DNA of 64,000 nt, from positions 372,001 through 436,000 of the forward strand of contig LSRY02000016.1 in assembly GCA_001643675.2 (NCBI GenBank). Reading direction: 5' to 3'. Numbering within the stretch: position 1 is the stretch's first letter; every line of letters begins with the position of its first letter. Made by a program: the position numbers and the translations under genes. This document shows, one piece after another, positions 38,502 to 48,577 of this stretch. Under the pieces are notes generated by a model. It made no database searches, had not been told where the DNA came from, and saw only the letters and a program-made list of their open reading frames with translations. This DNA is from Monocercomonoides exilis. Taxonomy: Eukaryota > Preaxostyla > Oxymonadida > Polymastigidae.

Positions 38502-41500
38502 ATGAGAGCTGCATACAATATTATTGCATTATTATTGCTTGTTATGAGCTGCTGCAATGGCAAAGGCACTGAAGAAAAGCAATTCCAACAAGAAATAAGC
38601 AAGGAGTTACAGAAAGGCAAGATCAACATTGATGATGGAAATAGAGAGAATTGCAATATTTTTGGCATTCAGAAAGAAATGACTGGATGTGAAACTGACA
38701 ATCTGATTTGCTATATCCAAACAAGTGTGAATATCATCAACACCTCCTTGTGCGTGACCCATCTCACGTTAGCGCCTCTCAGCGGTTGTCCACTCCTCAC
38801 TGCCCAACACCACTCCGCTGCCTCCATCTGCTCCTCCACTTGCACCGTCCACCCACCTTCCCTCACCAACAACCACCACCACCACCACTGCCACCTCTTC
38901 CTCTCTGCTCATGCCTCCATCGCCCTCACAAACTTCTCCCTCACCACCCACCAACCAGCTATCTTCTCCTTCCCCCTCTTCTCCACCCCAAACAATCTCC
39001 TCCAAGACGCCCACTCCCCAATCATTGCCTCCTTCTCCATCTCCCGCTCCTCTTTCTCCTCTTTCGTCTCCCTCATCCAGCCCTTCCTTTTTTCTCCTTC
39101 TTCCCTCTCTTCCCTTTCCCCTTCTCCTTCATCTTTCTCATCCTCATCCTCATCCTCTTCTTTTTCTTCCCCTTCCCCTTCCTCTTCCTCTTCTATTTCC
39201 TCTTTCTCTTCCCCTTCCCCTTTCCATATCCATCACCAATCCCATCCCCGCCTCCAAATCCACCTCAATCTCCATCTCTCAAACACCCTCTTCTCCAACA
39301 TCTCCTCTCCCCAATCCCATCCATCTCTTCCATCCCTTCCCTCACGCTCACTCAACCCATTCATCTCAACAACAACCACTTCCACTTCCATCAACACAAA
39401 CATCAATGTAATCCCCTCCATCTCACTACACTCATCCATCTCCATCCACTCAACCATCTTCCTCCACACTCACAACCCCATCGATGGTGCCATTCTCCCA
39501 AACCTCAACAGCCCATCTACTTCTCTCTCTGCTTTCAACACCTCTTTATTTCAACAAACACGCTCTTCACGTAATGGTGCAAAGGAGTATATTGGAACTG
39601 AGTCTCAAAGAAAAACTCCCGGAAGATTGGATTCATTTGATCAGAGCAGCCATCGTTTTGAATGGTGTGAATGGATCAACTCAAGCTGCGAAAGTGATCA
39701 TGGAGGTGCTCTGAAAGTCAACTGCACAAATGCAAATATCACAATCACATCTTGCTCGTTTTTCAATTGTTCAACCTCAGGTAATGGTGGAGCTTTGCGT
39801 TGCGATTACTTGTTAAAAATAAACATTACAAATTCCAACTTCACTAGTTGTTCGGCTGCGAATGGAGGAGCAATTTGTTTTGCATTTATACGATTCAATT
39901 CTATCTTTTATCTTTCAGAAAACAAAATTGAAAATAGTAATATTACAAGCTATACTGCCACAGGTTGTTACTTTTTGCTGGAAGCATTTTCGACATCAGG
40001 CCAATTCCTGTTTTCAAAATGTCAATGCATCTCAAATTCTGGTGGTGATTCTTCAGGTGCTGTCACTTTTACTAGGCTTCCATCAAATAAGCCTAATCAA
40101 TTTTTGGTTGAGGAGTGTCAGTTTGTTTGCAATAAATTGACTGCCTCTGCAATATATGGAGGCGCTGGGCTGTGTTGCACAAACACTTTCACTTGGATGA
40201 GCGGGTTCAAATTCATCACTTTCTGTTTCTTCGATGGCAACACCGCAACTAATGGCAGAGGAAATGATGTGTTCTTCGGTGGAAGTAATATTACTCAATC
40301 CCCGTTCGAAAATTGCGGTTCAACAACCCCAGCAAAGAGAGTTTGGAACAACAACACAGCTGATAATGAGACTGTCAACAGCTGGCTCCCTCTCATAAGC
40401 CAGAACAAAATCGTTGCCAGCAATGGAACTGATGCTGATGCCTGTGGCAGACCCCAACAGACCCCATGCGCCACCATTGAGTATGCCCTCAACGGCTTCA
40501 TTTCCCTCCTCCAAGACGCCTCCCTCACCCTCCTCACCTCAATATTTGTTCCCATTCAAACACTCACTTTCAGCACAGTTGACACTAAAATCACTGGAAA
40601 TGGCACAACTGCCACCACTATCGCCTCCAGTGGCATTCCCCAACCATCAAACTCATATTCGCAGTCATCACATTCAACATCATCTCTTTCCTCATTTTCA
40701 TCCCCATCAACAATTTCTTCACCAGATCCATCTGCCACTTCTGCCCTCTTCCAACAGACCCAGGGCTCCCTCACAGTCTCTGCCCTCGCCATCGCCCACA
40801 ACTCCTCAAATCCCATCACCCCCATCCTCTTCCACCTCTCCGATAACTCCCCTTCCCTCAACCTCAACACAACCACCATCACTGGAACAACCACATCTTC
40901 ATCATCAATCACCACGCCCCTCTTCTTCCTCACTGCTGGCTCCCTCGCCTTCAACCACACAGCAATCACAAAACTCTCCCTCAAAAGCCAAAGCATCTTC
41001 CACCTCACCTCCCTCACCGCTCCCCTTGCCCTCAACTCCTCCAACATCACCCACGTCACCTCCACAGCCACCCCCACCAGCTGTGTCCTCTCCTCAACCT
41101 CCTCCCCTGCCCTTTCACTTTCCATTACCAACTGCACCATCACCAACATCGACTCAGTTCCACAAAGCCAACAGACTGCCACCAATGGCGGATGCATCTC
41201 ATTCGCCTCATCTGCCTCTGCCAACTCGTTTTCTGTGAGTGATTCCACCTTCTCCACCTGCTCTGTGAGCGATGATACAAGTTCTGGAGGAAGAGGCGGT
41301 GCTCTCATGATCGAGTACAACGATGATTCACAAGTGTCATCCACAACCTTTTCCATCACCAATATCGTGTTTTCTGCCAACAAGGCCAGTATCGGAAGAG
41401 ATGTGTATTTTGTGTGTGAGTCCCTTGTCGCTTCTGTAAAGGAACCGTTGTTCGACTTCATGGGAAGTATCAGTCAAAAAGACAACTCGGTTGTTGGACA

Positions 41501-44500
41501 TGATAGAACAGAAGCTTTCGGTGATTGGGATGTCGATTTATTCATATTTCTCGATGGATTCTTTGATGATACAATATTTGTCGATGGAATATATGGAGTC
41601 GAAGAGGTGTATTGTGGATTGGAGAAGGCGCCATGTTTGAATGTTAATTATGGAATGGAGCATTTGAAGAGAACGCAGAATATTAAACAAGAAATTGTTT
41701 TGTGTTCAAAATCGACTGTGACAGGATGTTTGAATGTGAGTGGATTGTGTGTAAAGGCGAAAACCGAGACAATTGTGGAGATAGAGTGTCAAACAGAAGT
41801 GAGTGGATCTGAAGAAGAATGTATTCTGAAATCATCATCGCTAACAGAAATGAAGTTCATTAAGATTGTTGTTCCATCGAGTTTTAGCAGAACAGTCTCT
41901 GAAGTGATCGAGTCAAGCACTCAAAATGGAGAGTTGCACATGAAGAACTGTGAGATGAGTGTGAAGGGAGGAAAGGAAAACACGATAGGATTTTTCTTGA
42001 TCAAATCGACAGGGAAGATGATTGAACTGGATTTTGTCACGATTTCAGATGTGAAATCAGCAGGGTCGTTATTTTCATTTTCGCTTTCCTCATCAAATGT
42101 GAATGAACAGGAATACAAAGTGAAACTGTTAAATTGCACACTAGAAAGATTGGAGATTGATAGCACAGCAATAGTAGATGAAAAGGCATCAGTGTTTGGA
42201 AAGAGTGTTGGAGTTGGGATGGTTATGAATGGAAGTACAATTAACGGGGCTTTATCAGAAAAGAGCAAAGAAGGAGGAGCACTGAAAATATTGTTGAGCG
42301 AAGGAGGATATATTACAATTCAAGAGAGTTCATTTACTGGATGTGTTTGTGAGAATGAGAACAATGGAGGAAAAGGAGGAGGGATTTATCTGGATTGCAG
42401 TTCAAATGGAGAAGCATTTCAGCTTTCATCGATATCGTTTTCTGGATGCTCAGCAACAGTTGGGAAGAATATGTTTGTGAAGAGCAGCAATCTGGTGAAC
42501 ACTGTGAATACAGAGCGTTTTGCAATTGTTAACACAGATTACGAGGAGGATGGGAATGCATTTGTTGGGGAAGATGGGACTTATGAGAAAATGGATCTTC
42601 GAGTGTTTATTGTTTCTTTGAAATGGTTAGTCGTATCTGTGTCGACTGGTGGGCATGACACATTTGGGTGTGGAAATGAAAATTTCCCATGTCAATCAAT
42701 GAAAAGTGGAATTGACCACATTGACAGAAGTGAAACAGAAGGAGAAAGGAAAGTGAAAGTGAAAGATGAAGGGACAATTGAAGATATTTATTCATTCACA
42801 AATGCACTTGTGATTGATGGGTGTGTGAATGAAGGAGATGTCATTAAACACAAGCCTGTTCAATTTTATGAAAAAATCAATGGGGATTCTGAATCATCAA
42901 CATCTGTTATTTCATCAACAGTATCACTCAGCTTGTTATCTTTGATGTTGCAGATTCCAAATCAATTTGATCCAAATATGGATTCATTGATCTCATCGAG
43001 TAGGATTCTCCAACTCGAAAACTGTTTATTTGTGGTCCAATCATCAACGGCCATTCAATACTCGTTGATAACAACAACCACTGGAAGTTGCACATTGAAG
43101 GGATGCATTTTGGCAGATTGTTCATTTGCCAAATCACCATTGGTTATGCGTTCTTCTGTTTTGCTTGAAAACAACAACTTTTCAAACATTGTGAACACTG
43201 GAAGTGGTGAAGGAGGTGTTGCAAATGTGACATTGCAAGGAGATGAAAAACTGGAGATCAAATCAACAAATGTGTCATCTTGTTCACTTTCATCAAACAA
43301 TGGAAAAGGAGGATTTTTGTATTTGGATTGTGAAAATTGTTTGAATGAGAAGCCATTTCTTTTAGAAAACGTCTCGTTTGCAAACAACAATGCAGCCATT
43401 GGAAAGAATGTGTTTATTTTTGGAAAGGATTTTAATACTTCTGTGACAAATGAGTCATTTGCCTTCGATTATTCATCAATGATAAATGATGAAACACTGT
43501 TTAAGGGGAGTGATGACTTTCATACGGACAAGGATTTGTTCATGTTCCTTGTTCCATATAGCTCAACTGAGATATTCATCTCATCGAATGGATTTGATGT
43601 TGCAAGATGTGGAAGTGAAGAAGAACCATGCTTCACAATGTGGAAAGGGATGGAAAACATGGAAATAGGGACTAGAATGAAAACAATTCAAATTGAAGGA
43701 TCATCTACAATTCGAGATTCATTCAACATGTCCAATTATCAGATCAAAAAAGCATCATTTATGGGAGAAGAGAATACGAAAGCAATATTGAATGTTGAAA
43801 AGGCAATTGGAAATCAACTGGAATATTTCATGGAAAATTATATTCATCTTGAATTGACAAATATCCAACTGCAATTGTCGTCTGGATTTGACAACTCAGC
43901 CAAAACAATTATTTCAAACAAAAATGGAGAATTGATGATAAGTGAATGCTCTTTCCATTCAGAGGCAGGAGTGAACAATGGATTTGATTGTGTATTTGTG
44001 GATGCGATTGGAGGAAGTGTGGAAGTGAATGTTTTGTCGATGGAATCGTGCAATGTTGGAAACAATATTTTTGTCATTCATGATGCTGGAATAACTTGCC
44101 ATTTCTTGAATGTTCGAATGGGTTCGTTAAATGAAAGCAGAGGATGTATTTTATCAATCAAGAAATCTGAGCCAGGATTGAAGAATTATGAAGGAGAAAA
44201 TGAAGAATGTGTAAATATTGAGATTGAGAAATCATCATATTCAGGAGTGAAGAGAAGTGACAATGGAGCAAGTATTTTGGAATCAATGAGCGAGAATAAG
44301 ATTTGTTTGGTTGTGAATGAGAGCAACATCACAGAAGACAAAGCAGAATTGAGTGAAAAAGGAGGATCAATATTTTTCACATTGGGTACATCTGGATCGA
44401 TGAAGATGATTGAATCAGCAATCACTCATGACAGTTGCAACAACAACACGGGAAGAGGAGGAGGAGTATATTTGGCAGCAAAGGAAAGAACATTTTTGAA

Positions 44501-47500
44501 TTTCACATTTGTGGGAATGAAATTCAGTTCAAACACAGCAAGAGTGGGGAATGATATTTTCATCGAATGTTACAACATCTCATCACAGATCAATGAAAGT
44601 CAATTTCAGTTTGATCTTCGAGAGAATCATTATTCACGAATTAATGCGATATATGGAAGAGATGAATGCGATTACACATATGACATTGACCTGATTGGAT
44701 TTATTACGATCCATCAAAGTGACACCATTATTGTGAGCAGTGTGAATGGAACAAATAGCAGAAAATGTGGAACAAACACACTTCCATGTTTTTCAATTGA
44801 TCATGGACTGATTCATCTGACTTCAGATTTTATTAGTCAGATGTTCATTGTTGAAGAGAGTGTGATTTGTGAAGAGATAAATCTGGAGGAGATGAGTTTG
44901 AGTTCGAAGAGTCGAGGCTTGTGTGAAGTTGAAGTGAAATCAAGAATTGAAAAAACAAAGGATTCTTTGATTTCAACAAGAGAAACAGTCTCGTTGGTGA
45001 GGGTGATTTTTGTGTTTGATTCGAATTTCATTTCTCAACATGAATCACTGATGTCACCAGAAGAAGGGATTCTTGAAATTATGAATTGTTCTTTTTCTTC
45101 AAAACAACCAATGGAAAGTGTTAATGCTGAATTTGCAAACATTTCATTACACATTATTAATATGAGAAAAGGAGAATTGCAACTTGATGGATGCTCAATG
45201 TCAAATCTCATTCTTTATGAATCAGCATTATATCTTTCATCATCACTTCCATCATCAATTGATTCATTAATGATTTACAATTCAACAATTAAAATTTCTC
45301 TGATAGATATTAATGAATGTGGACAATTAACAATTAAGGATTTCAGTACAGAAAATATCACAGCCGAAGGAAATGAAGAATCATTAATATCGTGCCTGTC
45401 ATTGAAAAAGACAATTCAATTGGCAAATTGCACAATAGGTGGAATCTATTCAAACAAAGCAAAAGGGAAAATGATGAAATTGGAGGATTGTTTGGATGTG
45501 AAAATGTACAGTTGCGTTTTTGATGTGAGTTCAAAGGAAAGAAACGAACAATATTTGAATTCGGAAGAAGAGATGTGCAGATGGGAATGTTCTCTTGTGG
45601 ATGTTGTGAAAAGTTCTGTTTTGATGAAAGATACAACAATCTCGAATTCATCAGAAGGAGGAATAACAATGATTGGAGGGGAAATGACTGTTAATGATGG
45701 AAGATTTGAGAACAATAATCCCTCAATTGAAGGATATCCATCATTGAGAAGAAATATCATCTGTTCAGATGCTGGAACATTGAATGTGATGAGTTTGAAA
45801 GGGGGAGATGGATTGGAGAGAAATACATCTCTTTGGATTCTGAATGAAGGGTGCGGTTTTGAAGGGATTGTTTCTGAGAGGGATTCATCATTCTTCATTC
45901 CTGTGCTGGAGAATGTAGAAGCAAAGGAAGAGACAGAAAGAATGAAGTTGACATTCAAAGGATTGCTTCTTGTTCCATGCAATCTGTCATTCTCAGTCGT
46001 GAAGAGAAAGGGAGAAGAGAAAGAGATTGAACAATATGATTTTGATTCAAATGGATTCTTGTCAGAAAGAAAAGTTGAAGGAAGTGTGGCAAAAGATCTC
46101 ATCAGCAGTTGTGGAAATGAAATCGAAGTAATGGTTCAGATTTTATTTGGGAATTCAAATGCTCTTTCTTCAACCGATTCATTTATTCTGAAAAATGCAA
46201 CTGTATCTGAATCGAATGGAGATGGAAGCATTGTGAAAGGAGACAACAAAACAAGTTCATTGTGGGTTGTGATCGCTATTATTTTATTTGTTCTTTTTAT
46301 ATTTCTGATAGGATTTGTTGTTCTCGCCATTCGATGGAGGAAAGGAAAAGAAGAAATTAGGAAATACAAGGAGATTGCGAACGATAACATCAGAAAAGAT
46401 CCGAAGGCATTTGAGATGGTGACGATGGAAATATCACCTGAGGAGCAGTGGAGGAGAGCAGAGAGAGAATCGGAGAAGAAGAATGAAGAGAGGATAAAGA
46501 AGAGGGTGTATGAGAAAAGCTTGGGGCATTCTGAGTCTTCGGAATATCTTCTGGCTGAGAATGGCTCAACTGAATACATTCTTGAACAAGACTCGGATAA
46601 AAATGGAGAATGGGAATTGGAGAAAATGGAAGAAGGTGATGAAGAAACAAGGAAGAGTTCACCATCACCATCAGTTTTATCCACAGACACTGAAACCACA
46701 TTTATTCGTGGGGAAGATCTGTGCCCAACTACCTCATCCATGTCGAATCTGGTTGATGCAATGGCTTGCTCATCGCCTTTTGAAAAACTGATTGTGGATC
46801 TGAGAGATTCGCTGTTCATGTTGCTTCATGGGAGGAATGAAAAGAAAGACCTGGCGATTGGCACATTGAAGGAGAGAGAGGTGACGGGAGCGCAGATGCT
46901 GTTCTGGGTGGCGAATGGAGCTTTGCACTCGCTTGAAGATGAGGAAGACGAACTTCCCTCTTTGCGAGACCTGAGTCCGCACATTGTGCTTTTGTCAGAA
47001 CACATGGTGATCTGCATTGCGCTCCACTCCGACTGCTCCTCTTCATCTGATGATTCAGATTCATCCTCAACCTCATCAACCACGATTGTGACATCTGCCA
47101 GCGATGATAATGAGGAGGAGAAGGAGGATTCTCTTCCATCATCAGCATTTGAAGATGAGGAGGAGAAGTGGAAGGAGTGTTTAAGATGGAAGGCGCCAGA
47201 GCTGATGATGAAGAGCAAGATGGGAGCAACAGAAAAGTCGGTGGTGTTCTCGATTGGGATGATGCTGTGGGAGTGTTTGACGCTGGAGATCCCGTTTGGA
47301 GAATACGAAGGGGAAGTGGCGGGGCAGAAGATTGTTGATGGAGAGAAGCCGGATAAGAGGGGGATTGAAGAGAGTGGATTGAAGAATGTGATGGATGCGT
47401 GTCTGTCTTCAGAGGCATCGAAAAGACCGACTCTTGCCGAGCTGAAAAAAGAGCTGATTGGACTGTTTCCAAGTAGAACATTTGTTGCGACGATGACAGA

Positions 47501-47618
47501 TGCAATCATTCTTGAGGAAAGCAGTGAAGAACATGAAGAAAACATCGAGAGCAAAGAATGTGAAAAGGAAGGGGAAATGGAAGTGAATCTGATGAAAGGC
47601 ATGTTTAATGAGGAATGA
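38502..47618 (+). CDS. Giant beta-helix surface receptor with a degenerate kinase tail (3038 aa), intact
   Basis: One uninterrupted frame. The ATG at 38502 is preferred because it starts a clean signal peptide (MRAAYNIIALLLLVMSCCNG); an in-frame GTG upstream is not a likely eukaryotic start. The ectodomain (about 20-2585) contains many short beta-helix-like turns (GGA-hydrophobic, GRGGGVY, NNGGKGGGIYL, each followed by F-x-x-N-x-A-x-x-G-x-D-V-F/Y). Five modules are marked by a CG...PC...G motif at about residues 647, 1037, 1389, 1702 and 2088, and there are many N-glycosylation sites. Residues 80-350 are a Ser/Pro/His-rich pyrimidine-coded stretch. A single membrane helix lies at about 2586-2612 (VVIAIILFVLFIFLIGFVVL). 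The tail of 425 residues has a kinase C-lobe order: AQMLFWVANGALHSL, LRDLSPHIVLLSEHMVICIA in place of HRD and DFG, KAPELM, FSIGMMLWECL and a KRPTLAEL end. The Gly loop and VAIK lysine are not seen, so probably a pseudokinase receptor. Fold assignment by motif only. Confidence 0.85.
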   Translation: MRAAYNIIALLLLVMSCCNGKGTEEKQFQQEISKELQKGKINIDDGNRENCNIFGIQKEMTGCETDNLICYIQTSVNIINTSLCVTHLTLAPLSGCPLLTAQHHSAASICSSTCTVHPPSLTNNHHHHHCHLFLSAHASIALTNFSLTTHQPAIFSFPLFSTPNNLLQDAHSPIIASFSISRSSFSSFVSLIQPFLFSPSSLSSLSPSPSSFSSSSSSSSFSSPSPSSSSSISSFSSPSPFHIHHQSHPRLQIHLNLHLSNTLFSNISSPQSHPSLPSLPSRSLNPFISTTTTSTSINTNINVIPSISLHSSISIHSTIFLHTHNPIDGAILPNLNSPSTSLSAFNTSLFQQTRSSRNGAKEYIGTESQRKTPGRLDSFDQSSHRFEWCEWINSSCESDHGGALKVNCTNANITITSCSFFNCSTSGNGGALRCDYLLKINITNSNFTSCSAANGGAICFAFIRFNSIFYLSENKIENSNITSYTATGCYFLLEAFSTSGQFLFSKCQCISNSGGDSSGAVTFTRLPSNKPNQFLVEECQFVCNKLTASAIYGGAGLCCTNTFTWMSGFKFITFCFFDGNTATNGRGNDVFFGGSNITQSPFENCGSTTPAKRVWNNNTADNETVNSWLPLISQNKIVASNGTDADACGRPQQTPCATIEYALNGFISLLQDASLTLLTSIFVPIQTLTFSTVDTKITGNGTTATTIASSGIPQPSNSYSQSSHSTSSLSSFSSPSTISSPDPSATSALFQQTQGSLTVSALAIAHNSSNPITPILFHLSDNSPSLNLNTTTITGTTTSSSSITTPLFFLTAGSLAFNHTAITKLSLKSQSIFHLTSLTAPLALNSSNITHVTSTATPTSCVLSSTSSPALSLSITNCTITNIDSVPQSQQTATNGGCISFASSASANSFSVSDSTFSTCSVSDDTSSGGRGGALMIEYNDDSQVSSTTFSITNIVFSANKASIGRDVYFVCESLVASVKEPLFDFMGSISQKDNSVVGHDRTEAFGDWDVDLFIFLDGFFDDTIFVDGIYGVEEVYCGLEKAPCLNVNYGMEHLKRTQNIKQEIVLCSKSTVTGCLNVSGLCVKAKTETIVEIECQTEVSGSEEECILKSSSLTEMKFIKIVVPSSFSRTVSEVIESSTQNGELHMKNCEMSVKGGKENTIGFFLIKSTGKMIELDFVTISDVKSAGSLFSFSLSSSNVNEQEYKVKLLNCTLERLEIDSTAIVDEKASVFGKSVGVGMVMNGSTINGALSEKSKEGGALKILLSEGGYITIQESSFTGCVCENENNGGKGGGIYLDCSSNGEAFQLSSISFSGCSATVGKNMFVKSSNLVNTVNTERFAIVNTDYEEDGNAFVGEDGTYEKMDLRVFIVSLKWLVVSVSTGGHDTFGCGNENFPCQSMKSGIDHIDRSETEGERKVKVKDEGTIEDIYSFTNALVIDGCVNEGDVIKHKPVQFYEKINGDSESSTSVISSTVSLSLLSLMLQIPNQFDPNMDSLISSSRILQLENCLFVVQSSTAIQYSLITTTTGSCTLKGCILADCSFAKSPLVMRSSVLLENNNFSNIVNTGSGEGGVANVTLQGDEKLEIKSTNVSSCSLSSNNGKGGFLYLDCENCLNEKPFLLENVSFANNNAAIGKNVFIFGKDFNTSVTNESFAFDYSSMINDETLFKGSDDFHTDKDLFMFLVPYSSTEIFISSNGFDVARCGSEEEPCFTMWKGMENMEIGTRMKTIQIEGSSTIRDSFNMSNYQIKKASFMGEENTKAILNVEKAIGNQLEYFMENYIHLELTNIQLQLSSGFDNSAKTIISNKNGELMISECSFHSEAGVNNGFDCVFVDAIGGSVEVNVLSMESCNVGNNIFVIHDAGITCHFLNVRMGSLNESRGCILSIKKSEPGLKNYEGENEECVNIEIEKSSYSGVKRSDNGASILESMSENKICLVVNESNITEDKAELSEKGGSIFFTLGTSGSMKMIESAITHDSCNNNTGRGGGVYLAAKERTFLNFTFVGMKFSSNTARVGNDIFIECYNISSQINESQFQFDLRENHYSRINAIYGRDECDYTYDIDLIGFITIHQSDTIIVSSVNGTNSRKCGTNTLPCFSIDHGLIHLTSDFISQMFIVEESVICEEINLEEMSLSSKSRGLCEVEVKSRIEKTKDSLISTRETVSLVRVIFVFDSNFISQHESLMSPEEGILEIMNCSFSSKQPMESVNAEFANISLHIINMRKGELQLDGCSMSNLILYESALYLSSSLPSSIDSLMIYNSTIKISLIDINECGQLTIKDFSTENITAEGNEESLISCLSLKKTIQLANCTIGGIYSNKAKGKMMKLEDCLDVKMYSCVFDVSSKERNEQYLNSEEEMCRWECSLVDVVKSSVLMKDTTISNSSEGGITMIGGEMTVNDGRFENNNPSIEGYPSLRRNIICSDAGTLNVMSLKGGDGLERNTSLWILNEGCGFEGIVSERDSSFFIPVLENVEAKEETERMKLTFKGLLLVPCNLSFSVVKRKGEEKEIEQYDFDSNGFLSERKVEGSVAKDLISSCGNEIEVMVQILFGNSNALSSTDSFILKNATVSESNGDGSIVKGDNKTSSLWVVIAIILFVLFIFLIGFVVLAIRWRKGKEEIRKYKEIANDNIRKDPKAFEMVTMEISPEEQWRRAERESEKKNEERIKKRVYEKSLGHSESSEYLLAENGSTEYILEQDSDKNGEWELEKMEEGDEETRKSSPSPSVLSTDTETTFIRGEDLCPTTSSMSNLVDAMACSSPFEKLIVDLRDSLFMLLHGRNEKKDLAIGTLKEREVTGAQMLFWVANGALHSLEDEEDELPSLRDLSPHIVLLSEHMVICIALHSDCSSSSDDSDSSSTSSTTIVTSASDDNEEEKEDSLPSSAFEDEEEKWKECLRWKAPELMMKSKMGATEKSVVFSIGMMLWECLTLEIPFGEYEGEVAGQKIVDGEKPDKRGIEESGLKNVMDACLSSEASKRPTLAELKKELIGLFPSRTFVATMTDAIILEESSEEHEENIESKECEKEGEMEVNLMKGMFNEE
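38740..39560 (+). repeat. Pyrimidine-rich low-complexity coding block
   Basis: Within the receptor gene the coding strand is almost only C and T here (CTC, TCC, CCC, TTC), giving a Ser/Pro/His/Phe-rich segment with poly-Ser. A second such block lies at about 40490-41110. From about 41250 the same strand becomes purine-rich (GGA, GAA, AGT). Confidence 0.8.
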
Positions 47619-48577
47619 GTGATAAATGCAAAAGAAATGCCATCCGTGCAAGAATGATGTTTGGGAAATAATGAAAGTTGTTAGAGTATTTTTACACCTG
47701 TTTTGATCATGGTTGAAATTAGATTCGTTGGATTTGGAAATGGACTTGTGACAGGATGGAGACTAATCGAGCAAGCGAGTTTTGAGACTTGTTTTCATGA
47801 AGAGAGTTTTTGATAACTTTTTAATCACAATTTTAAGATGGAAATTTTGGGACAAAAAATAAGTCTTGATGATATTTTTACACTCACAAATTTTATTTCA
47901 ATAGCAGTTAAAATGCTTCATAATTCTCTATTTGAACCTCAAAACAAATAAAAATAGAAGTTTATGTTATTTTTTGAAAAAAGCTCGACTAAAGAGTGCA
48001 ATCCGTTAATGAACTTACAACAGACACATTTCCATTTTTATTTATTCGAAGACTTTCATTTCTGTCAGAGTCAAACGTTGGATAAAATATTCTATAGAAA
48101 AGAAAAAGGAAAAGAAAGGAATGGATGTTTGTTTGTTATCATGGACAATGCTAAATACAAGTAACTACTTTGACATTGAAAGAATAATGTGTTGATTCTC
48201 GAGAAAAGAACCAGTGTGAAAAGCCTTCAATACATGGGGGATAAAAATAAAGAAACCTTGTTGCAGATGTTTATACTGATTTTCATTTCTTCAAAAATTA
48301 CCATTTTTCGATAATTTATATTATTCATTTTCAAGATCTGAAAAAGCGTCAAGATTAAATTTTTGCTCATTTTATTTTGAGATAAAATTACTTTTACAAT
48401 AAAAAGAAAAGAAAAGAAAAGAAAAGAAAAAAAGAAATGACAAATCATAAAGCGTCATGATAGAAAATCGTGCCTGTGTTTTTTTTAACGATATTTCTTT
48501 TAAAAGAAAATGTATCATCTGTAGTTAAACTAAAAATGGATGAGAAGACGTGCATACCATGAGCTGTGTCAGGACAT
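47619..48577. other. Convergent intergenic region
   Basis: Between the 3' ends of the receptor gene and the COG7-like gene. AT-rich, with an AAAAG repeat at about 48402-48432. No gene or RNA is recognised. Confidence 0.5.

Noticed and set aside
38708-39574. Long alternative frames over the start of the intact receptor
   Set aside because: The pyrimidine-rich block is open in several frames by composition. Only one frame carries the signal peptide and joins the rest of the protein.
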